Below the pieces are notes generated by a model that made no database searches, was not told where the DNA came from, and saw nothing but the letters and a program-made list of their open reading frames with translations. The position numbers were made by a program, and so were the translations under genes. A stretch of DNA of 64,000 nt from Chryseobacterium gotjawalense (GTDB lineage: Bacteria; Bacteroidota; Bacteroidia; Flavobacteriales; Weeksellaceae): assembly GCF_030012525.1 (NCBI RefSeq), contig NZ_CP124855.1, positions 1,240,001 to 1,304,000 of the forward strand. Direction: 5' to 3'. Positions 1-8,815 of this stretch are shown here, piece by piece (the stretch's first letter is position 1; every line of letters begins with the position of its first letter).

Positions 1-136
1 GAACAGCAAACGCACCGGTTCCCAAAACTTTTCCGGCTTTTATAAATTCATCTTCTACCACTTGATGTTTGGGAAAAACTTCCATGAATTTTTCCATTGG
101 CGCATCTGCGTGTTCGTAAAATACTACTGCTTTCAT
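1..136 (-). CDS. YciI-like protein, partial (N-terminus only)
   Basis: The first 45 codons of a minus-strand gene enter the window, beginning with ATG at 134-136 and reading MKAVVFYEHADAPMEKF then EVFPKHQVVEDEF. The short start, an acidic/aromatic first strand and a conserved GTGAF-type segment resemble the small YciI-like (dimeric alpha-beta barrel) proteins, whose biochemical role is mostly unknown. The rest lies outside the window, so length and active-site residues cannot be checked. It is transcribed in the same direction as polA, about 100 bases downstream of it, with no hairpin terminator seen between them. The family call is tentative. Confidence 0.5.
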   Translation of the reverse strand, partial: MKAVVFYEHADAPMEKFMEVFPKHQVVEDEFIKAGKVLGTGAFAV

Positions 137-236
137 AATTTTTACATTTAAAATTAATTGAACTTCTTATTCCACTGATTTACCAAACGACTGCTTAAAT
201 TAAATCCTTCTGTTTTTATGCATTAAAAATTCAAAT

Positions 237-3068
237 CTAATGCGCTTCTAACCAGTTATCTCCTACTCCAACTTCCACCAATAAAGGAACGGTGGTTTCG
301 TAAGCGGATTCCATTTCTTTTTTAATTAAAGCGGTTACGGTTTCCAGTTCTTCTTCCGGTGCTTCAAAAACGAGTTCATCATGAACCTGCAAAAGCATTT
401 TCGTTTTTAAATTCTGTTCGGTAAGTTGTTCATCAATTCTGATCATTGCCAGTTTAATAACGTCAGCTGCACTTCCCTGAATTGGTGCATTTACGGCGTT
501 TCTTTCAGCGTGCGCTTTTACGACAAAATTGGCAGAATTGATATCCTTGAGATGTCTTTTGCGATGTAAAATAGTTTCAACATAACCCATTTCCTGCGCT
601 TTCACCACTTGATCAGCCATGTATTTTTTCAACTTTGGATAGGTTTCAAAATAAGACTCAATCATTTCTTTCGCTTCCTTTCTGGAAAGACCGGTTTGTT
701 CCGCTAATCCGAAAGCTCCTTGACCATAAAGAATACCGAAATTAACGGTTTTCGCCTGTGAACGCTGGGTTTTCGTAACTTCTTCCAAAGGAACTCCAAA
801 TAATTTTGAAGCCGTGGAAGCGTGAATATCTTCGCCACTTTGAAAGGCTTTAATCATATTTTCTTCTTCCGAAATTACGGCAATTAAGCGCAGTTCAATT
901 TGAGAATAATCCGCTGCAATCAATTTATTTCCCGGATTGGCGACAAAAGCTCCCCGGATTTGTTGACCACGTAAAGTCCGGATCGGAATATTCTGCAGGT
1001 TTGGATTTACACTTGCTAAACGTCCTGTTGCTGCGGTAGTTTGCGAGAAATTGGTATGAACACGATGGTCTTTTTTATCGATTTGAAGCGGTAAAGCATC
1101 GACGTAAGTAGATTTTAATTTTTGATAAGTCCGGTATTCTAAAATGTGTTTAATGATTTCGTGCTTCGATGATAGTTTTTGTAAAATATCTTCGGAAGTT
1201 GCATACTGACCGGATTTCGTTTTCTTGGCTTTGGGATCGAGCTGCATTTTTTCAAATAAAACTTCTCCCAACTGTTTCGGTGAATTCATATTAAATTCTT
1301 CCCCCGAAAGTTCAAAAATCGTTTTCTCTAGATTGCGCAAATCATTTTCTAAATCGATACTTTCCTGCGCCAACCATTTTTTATCGAGGGCAATTCCTTC
1401 TAATTCCATCTTGGCCAGAACTTTCATTAAAGGCATTTCTACCTTAAAAAATAAATCTTCAAGATTTTCTTTCTGAAGTTGCGGCGCAAAAACGCCGTAC
1501 AACCGCCAACTGATGTCGGCATCTTCGGCGGCGTATTTTGTCTGTTCTTCGATGGTAAGTGACCGGAACGTTGCCTGATTTTTTCCTTTTTTACCAATTA
1601 AAGATTCAATTGAAATCGGTTTATAATTAAGGTACATTTCCGAAAGATACTCCAAAACATGCCGACCGTCTGGACTGAGTAAATAATGCGCAATCATCGT
1701 GTCGAAGAGCAATCCTTCAACAGAGATGCCATATCTTTTTAAAACTTTGTAATCAAATTTTATGTTGTGACCGATTTTTAAAATCTCCTGTTTCTCAAAA
1801 AACGGGCGGAAGATTTCTAAGGTTTCTACAACTTCATCCCGATTTTCTGATAACGGAATATAATACGCCAATCCATTTTTGTAGGAAAAACTCATTCCGA
1901 TCAATTCGGCTTCCATTTCATCTGAAGAAGTGGTTTCTATATGGAACGAAACCGCTTTTTTAGCCAATAAATTTTGAACTAAAATATGCTGCGCTTTTGG
2001 AGAATCGATGTATTGATAAAGATGATCGTTATCGAAAACAGTTTCTTTGGTGGTTGTTGCCTGGTCCAATTCTTCGAAGTTTGCAAACAAATCCAATTGC
2101 ATGGATTGGTCTGAACCCTTTACAGGTTGAGGATTTGAAAGTGATGGTTTAATGTTAGATTTTGCACTTTCATTTGTGGGAGCAAAAGCACGGTATAGGT
2201 TTTCGTACAAACGCCGAAATTCTATTTCATCAAAAACCTCTTTTACCTTTTCAAAATCGGGCATATCCAGATCATATTGTTCCTGATGAAAGTCAATCGG
2301 CACATCACAAATAATGGTTGCCAATTTTTTGGAAAGTATTCCCCGTTCGGCTGAATTCTCCACTTTTTCTTTTATTTTCCCTTTTAAATCTGCCGTGTTG
2401 GCTAAAAGGTTTTCGATGCTGCCGTATTCTTTCAGAAATTTCTTGGCCGTTTTTTCGCCGACTCCTTCCAAGCCGGGAATATTATCGACCGCGTCGCCCA
2501 TCATTGCTAGAAAATCGATGACCTGTTTGGGATCTTCGATTTCATATTTCGTTTTAACTTCTTCAATGCCCAAAATCTCAAATTCAGCCCCTTTTAATCC
2601 TGGCTTATAAATTTTGACATTTTCAGTGACCAATTGGGCAAAATCTTTATCGGGCGTTACCATAAAAATCTGATAACCTTCTTTTTCGGCTTTGCAGGCA
2701 ATCGTTCCGATAACGTCGTCGGCTTCATAACCTTCCAGACCCAAAATCGGCACATGCATTGCCTCTAAAATACGGTGAATATAAGGAATTGCTAATTTTA
2801 TCGCTTCGGGAGTTTCGCTTCTGTGGGCTTTATAATCCGCAAAATCAGCGGTTCTCACACTGGCTTGGCCGACATCGAAAACCACTGCGAGATGGGTTGG
2901 TTTTTCTCTGCGAATCAATTCGATTAAAGAGTTGGTAAAACCAAAAATTGCGGAAGTATCAATACCGGTACTTGTTACCCGCGGGCTTCTGATTAAAGCA
3001 TAATATCCACGGAAAATCATCGCAAATGCATCGATGAGGAAGAGACGTTTATCGTTATTTTCTGACAT
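237..3068 (-). CDS. polA: DNA polymerase I
   Basis: PolA fills gaps, removes RNA primers and repairs DNA. The 943-residue protein has the usual three parts: a 5'-nuclease domain (about 1-290, opening with a DAFAMIFRGYYAL segment), a 3'-5' exonuclease-like domain (about 365-560) and a family A polymerase domain. Polymerase motif A is DYSQIELR (Asp720), motif B contains KTVNFGILYG and motif C is VHDELVF (Asp897). The ATG at 3066-3068 is chosen over a longer in-frame start at 3122 because a TAnnTTTG promoter box ends 5 bases upstream of it, and the family normally starts close to the nuclease strand. Odd point: the exonuclease motif reads FHIET where E. coli has FDTET, so the first metal-binding Asp is His376 (codon 1941-1943). 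The Glu, the FDYK Asp and the YAAEDAD Tyr/Asp are kept. Proofreading may be weakened or lost. Confidence 0.97.
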   Translation of the reverse strand: MSENNDKRLFLIDAFAMIFRGYYALIRSPRVTSTGIDTSAIFGFTNSLIELIRREKPTHLAVVFDVGQASVRTADFADYKAHRSETPEAIKLAIPYIHRILEAMHVPILGLEGYEADDVIGTIACKAEKEGYQIFMVTPDKDFAQLVTENVKIYKPGLKGAEFEILGIEEVKTKYEIEDPKQVIDFLAMMGDAVDNIPGLEGVGEKTAKKFLKEYGSIENLLANTADLKGKIKEKVENSAERGILSKKLATIICDVPIDFHQEQYDLDMPDFEKVKEVFDEIEFRRLYENLYRAFAPTNESAKSNIKPSLSNPQPVKGSDQSMQLDLFANFEELDQATTTKETVFDNDHLYQYIDSPKAQHILVQNLLAKKAVSFHIETTSSDEMEAELIGMSFSYKNGLAYYIPLSENRDEVVETLEIFRPFFEKQEILKIGHNIKFDYKVLKRYGISVEGLLFDTMIAHYLLSPDGRHVLEYLSEMYLNYKPISIESLIGKKGKNQATFRSLTIEEQTKYAAEDADISWRLYGVFAPQLQKENLEDLFFKVEMPLMKVLAKMELEGIALDKKWLAQESIDLENDLRNLEKTIFELSGEEFNMNSPKQLGEVLFEKMQLDPKAKKTKSGQYATSEDILQKLSSKHEIIKHILEYRTYQKLKSTYVDALPLQIDKKDHRVHTNFSQTTAATGRLASVNPNLQNIPIRTLRGQQIRGAFVANPGNKLIAADYSQIELRLIAVISEEENMIKAFQSGEDIHASTASKLFGVPLEEVTKTQRSQAKTVNFGILYGQGAFGLAEQTGLSRKEAKEMIESYFETYPKLKKYMADQVVKAQEMGYVETILHRKRHLKDINSANFVVKAHAERNAVNAPIQGSAADVIKLAMIRIDEQLTEQNLKTKMLLQVHDELVFEAPEEELETVTALIKKEMESAYETTVPLLVEVGVGDNWLEAH

Positions 3069-3073
3069 AGAAG

Positions 3074-3081
3074 CAAAGATA
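3074..3081 (-). promoter_or_regulatory. polA promoter -7 box (TATCTTTG)
   Basis: On the minus strand TATCTTTG matches the Bacteroidota -7 consensus TAnnTTTG and stands only 5 bases before the polA ATG. Transcription would start at or next to the start codon, giving a leaderless message. No clear -33 TTG was seen. Confidence 0.6.
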
Positions 3082-3111
3082 TAAAAAAGATAGGAGTGGC
3101 CGAAGAAATGA

Positions 3112-3505
3112 GAATGATTCAAACATGAATTGCACTAATAATTTCCGCAATTCCACCATTTTAAAATTTAAGAATGTGCTAAGGAAAATTATCCATTAAG
3201 ACTTCGGTTAAGAAATTAAGTTCATTAAGATTTACTGCGAACTTGGAGGGATTGAAAGAATGATTCAAACATGAATTACAATAATAGTTTCCGCAATTTC
3301 ACTATTTGAAAATTTAAGAATGTGCTAAGGAAAATTAACCATTATGATTTCTGCGAACTTGGAGGGATTGAAAGAATGATTCAAACACTAAATTCACTAA
3401 CAGTTTCACTAATTCAATTTGAAAAATTTAAGAATGTGCTACGGAAAATTAACCATTAAGATTCTGGTTAAGAAATTAAGTTCATTAAGGTTCCTTGAGA
3501 AATTG
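3112..3505. repeat. Three imperfect tandem repeats behind the polA start
   Basis: Three copies begin at 3112, 3258 and 3374, each opening GAATGATTCAAACA. They share AATTTAAGAATGTGCTA and GGAAAATTA; copies 1 and 3 also share TTAAGAAATTAAGTTCATTA. Copy 2 is shorter (116 against 146 bases) because it lacks that block of roughly 30 bases. Copies 1 and 2 end with TGCGAACTTGGAGGGATTGA. No open frame runs through the array and unit length does not suit CRISPR. It fills the intergenic space between the PAP2 gene and polA. Confidence 0.85.
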
Positions 3506-3538
3506 AAGAGGGTTATTAAAAATAAATTTTAATGAAAA

Positions 3539-4126
3539 CTATTCTGAAACGGAAGTTGTAGAATTTGAACTGTTCTGCTTGTGAATTACTTTTAAGGCTA
3601 AAGTGGCGAAAAAGCCTCCTGCAAAAAAGCCCATCAAAGCTCCCATCAAAACGTCTAACGGAAAATGTACACCCAGATAAATTCGGCTGTAAGAAACAAT
3701 GATTGCCCAAGCAAATAAAATATAGGGTAAGAATCGATATTTTTTGTGCAAAAGCAAAGTCATAAAAGTGGCGATAAAAAAGGTATTTGCTGCGTGGCTG
3801 GAATAAAACCCATATTGTCCGCCACATTGTACAGAACGCATTATTCCGATGAATGCAGGATCGTGACACGGTCGTAGGCGGCCGATTCCTGTTTTGAAAA
3901 TACCTGCCAACTGATCAGACACAGTAACTCCCAAAGCAATGAAAATCAGAATAAAAACTAAATTTCGGAGTTTGAAGTTTTTAAATAATAGGTAAAGAAA
4001 AATAACATAGAGCGGAATCCAAATCCAAGTTGCTGAAATCATGAGCCATAATTGATCAAAAGGCTCACTTCCCATATTATTGAGAAAAAGAAAAATGGAT
4101 TGATCTTTCTGAATAATTTCCTGCAT
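3539..4126 (-). CDS. PAP2-family membrane phosphatase
   Basis: A 195-residue integral membrane phosphatase of the PAP2 (type 2 phosphatidic acid phosphatase) superfamily. Members remove phosphate from lipid phosphates or diphosphates such as phosphatidylglycerophosphate or undecaprenyl diphosphate, facing the periplasm. All three motifs are visible: KTGIGRLRP (K-x6-RP), a YSSHAANTF segment in place of PSGH, and SRIYLGVHFPLD (SR-x5-H-x3-D) with the catalytic His. Five to six hydrophobic segments fit the family. The exact substrate cannot be read from sequence. It starts one base after the stop of the TatA-like gene, so the two are probably co-transcribed. Confidence 0.9.
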   Translation of the reverse strand: MQEIIQKDQSIFLFLNNMGSEPFDQLWLMISATWIWIPLYVIFLYLLFKNFKLRNLVFILIFIALGVTVSDQLAGIFKTGIGRLRPCHDPAFIGIMRSVQCGGQYGFYSSHAANTFFIATFMTLLLHKKYRFLPYILFAWAIIVSYSRIYLGVHFPLDVLMGALMGFFAGGFFATLALKVIHKQNSSNSTTSVSE

Positions 4127-4127
4127 A

Positions 4128-4451
4128 TTAGCGGCTTACTGGTCCCTCGTGGGTATCATTATCGGCAAGATTGACTTTCGGCTCGTCTCTTCTGGCAAGA
4201 ACCTCTTTGTCCAGCTCAGTCATAGGATTAAAGTCCATGGCTGCCTGCTTCACTTTGTCGATTTCCCTTTTGATTTCCGAGACAGGATTATCTGTTTCTT
4301 TGAGTATTTCAGTTTTTACGTCTTCCATGGCGCCACGCATTTTGCGTACTCCTTCCCCCAAATCGCGTGCAATCTGCGGCAATTTATTAGGACCAAACAA
4401 GACAACGATTGCCAGGGCAATCACGAGCATTTCACCTATACTTAATTCCAT
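4128..4451 (-). CDS. tatA: Twin-arginine translocase TatA/TatB-like protein
   Basis: A 107-residue protein with a single N-terminal membrane helix (about residues 6-20), the FGPNKLPQIARDLGEGVRK amphipathic helix with the hallmark FGP turn, and a charged C-terminal tail. TatA/B proteins form the pore or receptor part of the twin-arginine export system for folded proteins. Length and the long acidic tail could suit TatA or TatB; Flavobacteriia usually carry more than one such gene. No tatC is nearby. The gene sits immediately upstream of the PAP2 phosphatase with a one-base gap, suggesting a two-gene operon. Confidence 0.88.
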   Translation of the reverse strand: MELSIGEMLVIALAIVVLFGPNKLPQIARDLGEGVRKMRGAMEDVKTEILKETDNPVSEIKREIDKVKQAAMDFNPMTELDKEVLARRDEPKVNLADNDTHEGPVSR

Positions 4452-4545
4452 GGCGTAAAATTACAAAAGATTATGGTATCCCTTTTCATTTTTAAAATTA
4501 AATTATTCTTAAAATTATAGCGAAATAAATAATAAGATCCGGCCG

Positions 4546-5769
4546 CTAAAATTTTTTCTTTCTGGGAAAAAGGCGATTGACCAAAATAACACTCACTGCC
4601 ATCAATATAAATCCAAGAAAAAAGGGAGCTCCCGGAAATTTAAAAGGTGCTGAATCATGCGTGAAATAATAAAAAGTATTCGTCATTAACGGCGGACCTA
4701 TAATCGCAGTGAAACTGATTAAACTGGCTAAAGCACCCTGCAATTCTCCCTGTTCATTCTTAGGAATCTGAGTTGATATTACAGACTGTAGTGCCGGCCC
4801 GGCAATTCCACCTAAACCATACGGTACCAGAAAAGCAAACATCATCCAACTTTCACTGGCAAAAGCAAAGAGAACCAAACCCACTGCATAAAGTGCCAGT
4901 CCGTAAACAATGGTTCTTTCGTTGCCGAGTTTAGGCTGTATAAGCCGGATTAAATATCCCTGAACCAAAGCCGCCATCAAACCGACGAAGCCTAAGGAAA
5001 GACCAACCAGTTTCTCGCTCCAGCCGAATTTGTACATGGTAAAGAAAGTCCAGTTCGTTTGAACGGCATGTCCAGCGATATACACAAGAACTAAAGTTGA
5101 AATCAATCCCAAAACTTCCGGATGCTTCTTCAGTTGCAGCAGAGAACCCACAGGGTTTGCGCGTTTCCAGTTGAAAGGTCGCCGGTGTTCTTTGTCCAGA
5201 CTTTCGGGAAGAATAAACCAGCCATAAAGAAAGTTGATCAAACATAAAACCGAAGCTGCGTAGAAAGGAACGCGCGCTCCATATTGCCCCAAAAACCCTC
5301 CGATGACAGGGCCGATTATAAACCCTAAACCGAAGGCAGCACCGATTACGCCAAAGTTTTTTGCCCGGTCTTCATCATTGGAAATATCAGCGATATATGC
5401 ACTCGCGGTCGTAATACTCGCTCCGGTAACTCCAGAAAAAAGTCTCCCTACAAACAGCCAGAAGATGGTGGGCGCAATTGCCTGGATGAAGAAATTCAAT
5501 GAGAATCCCAATAACGAAAAAAGGATGATTGGTCTTCTGCCATATTTATCACTCAAGCCACCCAAAACGGATGCGAAAATAAACTGCATTCCGGCGTAGG
5601 AAAAACTCAGCCAACCGCCATATTGAGAGGCAACACTTACATCGGAAGTCCCTACTAATTCCTGAATCAGTTTCGGAACCACAGGAATCACGATTCCCCA
5701 CCCTGTAATATCGATTAACAGCGTGACGAAAATGAAACCAATTGCAGCTGATTTTTGATTTTTTTTCAT
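4546..5769 (-). CDS. MFS transporter, TCR/Tet type
   Basis: A 407-residue, 12-helix major facilitator protein. The loop 2-3 motif [11 protein letters not shown] and the N-terminal [13 protein letters not shown] segment are those of the TCR/Tet group of drug:proton antiporters, to which TetA and related multidrug pumps belong. The charged membrane Asp in helix 1 (IDITG) is kept. Inner-membrane proton-driven efflux of a small amphipathic compound is the expected role; tetracycline resistance should not be assumed since many chromosomal members have other substrates. A -7-like TATCTTTA lies 8 bases before the ATG. No regulator gene adjoins it. Confidence 0.88.
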   Translation of the reverse strand: MKKNQKSAAIGFIFVTLLIDITGWGIVIPVVPKLIQELVGTSDVSVASQYGGWLSFSYAGMQFIFASVLGGLSDKYGRRPIILFSLLGFSLNFFIQAIAPTIFWLFVGRLFSGVTGASITTASAYIADISNDEDRAKNFGVIGAAFGLGFIIGPVIGGFLGQYGARVPFYAASVLCLINFLYGWFILPESLDKEHRRPFNWKRANPVGSLLQLKKHPEVLGLISTLVLVYIAGHAVQTNWTFFTMYKFGWSEKLVGLSLGFVGLMAALVQGYLIRLIQPKLGNERTIVYGLALYAVGLVLFAFASESWMMFAFLVPYGLGGIAGPALQSVISTQIPKNEQGELQGALASLISFTAIIGPPLMTNTFYYFTHDSAPFKFPGAPFFLGFILMAVSVILVNRLFPRKKKF

Positions 5770-6297
5770 TTCGGGTGTAAAGATACTTTTTTGTGAGGTT
5801 TTTTTTAAATAGAATAAAGATAAAAAATAATAGACTGCTACGCTGCCTGATAAAAAATCATCTTAGCAAATGAAAACGTCATTTTTGATATGCTTTTTTT
5901 TCTCCCGCTGCGCACTGCGCTAAAAATATCATTTGAATACATTTTCGCACTGCTAAGGGAAAAATACCACCGCAAATTGGTCTGTCTTCCAGGAAAAATG
6001 GTGCGTCCTCGGGAAGCCCTTTTACCGCAACCTTTTTGGTTATATAGTCCATTAAATTTACGGAAAGGTCGGATAAAGTTCTTAAAGGAAACATTGATAA
6101 TAATCATCCCGACGCTTCATTTGGCATGGGTCACCTTTTAGATCTGCAGTATAGTTTAACGGATCCATGTGGTTGATTTAAATAAAAGGACCAGCCATTG
6201 TTTTTTGACGGACAGGCAGCAATCGACCCAGCATAAATTTGCCTGTGCTGGCTTCTCTTTCTTCTATAACGACATGTATATTTAAGAGGGTGAGGTT
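5770..6297. other. Intergenic stretch without a supported gene
   Basis: About 530 bases between the MFS pump and the antiporter. Short overlapping frames of 70-90 codons occur on both strands around 5840-6140, but none has a recognisable domain, ribosome site or family-like pattern. The minus-strand frame at 5879-6094 contains LPEDAPFFLEDRPICGG, which looks protein-like, so a decayed gene is possible. No hairpin terminator or tRNA was found. Confidence 0.4.
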
Positions 6298-7542
6298 TTA
6301 ATTTTTGTTTTTGTTTGCGTCGTTTTTGACTAACATTGCTACCACTTTATTAAGCGTTAATCCTTGGACTAATATAGAAAATATAACAATAAAATAAGTA
6401 GCGGAAAGTATTGTTTCACGGTACGGTGAATTTGGTAATGAAAGTGCCATCGCAACGGATATACCGCCTCTTAATCCCGCCCAGGTTAGGATCGTAAGAT
6501 TGTTAAAATTCACTTTACGCAGCACAAACATAGCGGGCAGAGTTACCGTTACCAATCTTGCGAATAATAAGATTACAATAGAAAGTGATCCAACCAGCCA
6601 GTAATTGTTTAAAAAAGACATCATGATCAGTTGTAATCCGATCATTACGAAAAGAATGGTATTCAGTACTTCATCCAATAATTGCCAAACCTGGTTCAGG
6701 TGTTCATTGGCAGGATGCCCCACACCAAAATTCAGGTTGCCGATCAATAATCCTGCAGTAACCGCAGCCAGCGGAACGGACGCATGAAATTTACCGGCAA
6801 TGAGCGATATGCATAAAATCATTGAAATAGAGATCAGTACGATAGTTTGAAAATCGCGTATGGAGCGAATAAGTCTATATCCCAGATAACCAACGATCGC
6901 TCCTATCACGATACCGCCAATCACTTCTTGTGCAAACAGTTTAATAGTGCTTGTCACGGTAGTTGTGCCGGATTCATGAACTATACCCAAAAGTGTTACA
7001 AATAAAATCAGGCCTACAGCATCATTGAATAGCGATTCGCCAGAAATAATAATATTGAGTCTTGCTGGTATTTTCGATTTTTTCAGTATAGAACTCACGG
7101 CAATCGGATCTGTGGGAGAGATCAGTGCCCCGAAAATGAAACAATAAATTGCAGGGATTGGAAGATTGATAAACAAGGTAACAAGATATAGTAAACCCCC
7201 GAATATACCGGTAGATATCAGTACCCCGATCGTACTTAATATAAATATTGGGAGCCTGAGCATTTTAAGTTTCTTGTAATCAAAATGAATAGCACTGGCA
7301 AAAAGCAAAAAACCCAGCATTACATCCAGTAGCACTTTGGAAAAGTTAATGCTGCGCGCCATCAGAGTTACGGTTGCACTAATTCCGGAATGTGATTTTC
7401 CTGCCACTAATATCAATATAGAAACAACTAAAGAAACAGCCATGACACCAATTGTACCAGGGAGCTTGATAAATTTTTCGTTTAAAAAAGAAAAAGCCGT
7501 GCATAAAAGAATAAGCACAGTTATGATGGTCAGTATATCCAA
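6298..7542 (-). CDS. CPA1-family Na+(K+)/H+ antiporter (NhaP-like)
   Basis: A 414-residue cation:proton antiporter of the CPA1 group, inner membrane, with about 12 helices. Signature segments are SPTDPIAV in the unwound helix 5 region, ESLFNDAVG with the ion-binding ND pair, and WAGLRGGISVAMALSLP near the end. Such proteins exchange Na+, K+ or Li+ for H+ and serve pH and salt homeostasis. It lacks the C-terminal TrkA domains found in some homologues. The start codon is TTG at 7540-7542: an in-frame TAA lies just upstream, the next ATG would remove the first membrane helix, and a TAAATTTG box is 21 bases upstream. Not part of an evident operon. Confidence 0.92.
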   Translation of the reverse strand: MDILTIITVLILLCTAFSFLNEKFIKLPGTIGVMAVSLVVSILILVAGKSHSGISATVTLMARSINFSKVLLDVMLGFLLFASAIHFDYKKLKMLRLPIFILSTIGVLISTGIFGGLLYLVTLFINLPIPAIYCFIFGALISPTDPIAVSSILKKSKIPARLNIIISGESLFNDAVGLILFVTLLGIVHESGTTTVTSTIKLFAQEVIGGIVIGAIVGYLGYRLIRSIRDFQTIVLISISMILCISLIAGKFHASVPLAAVTAGLLIGNLNFGVGHPANEHLNQVWQLLDEVLNTILFVMIGLQLIMMSFLNNYWLVGSLSIVILLFARLVTVTLPAMFVLRKVNFNNLTILTWAGLRGGISVAMALSLPNSPYRETILSATYFIVIFSILVQGLTLNKVVAMLVKNDANKNKN

Positions 7543-7563
7543 GCTAATTTATTTTGTAAATTT

Positions 7564-7571
7564 CAAATTTA
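7564..7571 (-). promoter_or_regulatory. Antiporter promoter -7 box (TAAATTTG)
   Basis: Perfect TAnnTTTG on the minus strand, 21 bases ahead of the TTG start of the CPA1 antiporter, supporting that start. Confidence 0.55.
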
Positions 7572-7815
7572 AGCCATTTCGTTTAATTTTACTTCACTTC
7601 TAAAAGATTTGGTTATACTTCGGTAATTGAAGACCTTAATTTATAAATGTAACCGGGATCATTTCAGCTTTATTTTCCTGAAACATCCCATTATTCCCGA
7701 AAATGATTTATTCCTTTCCTCATCTGGTAATCCGCCTTTTTTTTAATGTAGGGATCCGTGTCAGAAACACATCAAATCCCTGTTTCACTTGTGCATCACA
7801 GCGGACTTTTGCCGC

Positions 7816-8721
7816 TTAGGTGTCATTCAATAAGTTTTTAGCTTTTTCATGGAGAAATTGGGTGATCCAGTTGATTTCAATTGGGCTCTGTAATTTTTTT
7901 CTTTTACAGAGATACAGCGGATTGTTCACTTCTTTGGGACTGTTGATGAGGTGTATATGGGGATGATTTTTACATAAAAATGCAGGTAAAACAGAGAACG
8001 CATTATCATTTGACAAACTTTTCAAGATCGAAAATTTATTGGGAACGATAAAGTTCGGTGAAAAATCAGGAGTTTCATTGAAATGTACTTTCCAATATTT
8101 GATGACATGTTCCATGTCGGCTGCCGTTCCGTACCATTTCTGATTTCTTAACCAATCCTTGCTTTCGCTCCATTTTTTCTGATCCATTAAATTCTGTATG
8201 GTTGCTACATCTGCATTTTTACCTGCCACCAAAACTAATTTTTCTACAAAAAAATCTTCATATTCCCAATCCTTTTCATTGTTTTTTCTGTTGGTAATGA
8301 TGAAATCCAAAATGTTTTTTTCCAGTAACTGTCTCAAATAATCATCGTTATCAAATTTAGCAATCAGGTTAAAATCGAATTGATATAATTGATCTTCTAA
8401 AAAATACTGAAACAGTTCCACGCAAACACCGACACTGACGGTAGGGCGAATATCCCCGGATTTTCTGTGTAACAGTTCTTCTACACTGTCGAAAGAAGTC
8501 AGTAGATTTTCTACCTGATTATAAAGAATCTTTCCTTTTTCTGTAGGATACATTTTTTTCGACTTCCGTTCAAAAAGCGGAAAACCCGTGTAGACTTCCA
8601 GTGAATTTAAGTGCAAACTAACACCGGGTTGTGAAAGCGCCAATTGTTTGGCCGCCGCGGTTAAGGTCCCTGTCTCATAGATAGCTTTAAAACTTCTAAA
8701 CCATTCTAAATTTGTTTTCAT
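7816..8721 (-). CDS. LysR-family transcriptional regulator
   Basis: A 301-residue LysR-type regulator. Residues 1-60 form the winged helix-turn-helix (AIYETGTLTAAAKQLALSQ and the following HLNSLE recognition region), and residues about 90-290 form the two-lobed effector-binding domain. LysR proteins are usually activators responding to a small molecule and often control a divergently transcribed neighbour. Here the divergent neighbour is the SDR gene at 8816, with a shared 94-base intergenic region, so the SDR/aldo-keto reductase pair is the likely target. The C-terminal domain gives no clue to the ligand. It does not obviously belong to the CatR/BenM branch. Confidence 0.93.
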   Translation of the reverse strand: MKTNLEWFRSFKAIYETGTLTAAAKQLALSQPGVSLHLNSLEVYTGFPLFERKSKKMYPTEKGKILYNQVENLLTSFDSVEELLHRKSGDIRPTVSVGVCVELFQYFLEDQLYQFDFNLIAKFDNDDYLRQLLEKNILDFIITNRKNNEKDWEYEDFFVEKLVLVAGKNADVATIQNLMDQKKWSESKDWLRNQKWYGTAADMEHVIKYWKVHFNETPDFSPNFIVPNKFSILKSLSNDNAFSVLPAFLCKNHPHIHLINSPKEVNNPLYLCKRKKLQSPIEINWITQFLHEKAKNLLNDT

Positions 8722-8782
8722 CTATAACTAAACTTATATAAGTGGCAAAGTTAAATAATTTTTATTATACACCTATTAGCCT

Positions 8783-8790
8783 TAAATTTG
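8783..8790 (+). promoter_or_regulatory. SDR promoter -7 box (TAAATTTG) in LysR divergent region
   Basis: TAAATTTG matches TAnnTTTG 25 bases before the SDR ATG. It is flanked by a loose dyad, TATACACCT at 8765 and AGGTATA at 8792, which could be a LysR contact site. The dyad is imperfect, so the operator part is only suggestive. Confidence 0.5.
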
Positions 8791-8815
8791 CAGGTATAAT
8801 GTAAAATATAATCGA

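Noticed and set aside
3112..3505. CRISPR array
   Set aside because: Repeats are long and degenerate, without short unique spacers of even length and no cas genes nearby.
5838..6141. Overlapping 70-90 codon frames on both strands
   Set aside because: No start context or family pattern; kept only as a possible decayed segment.
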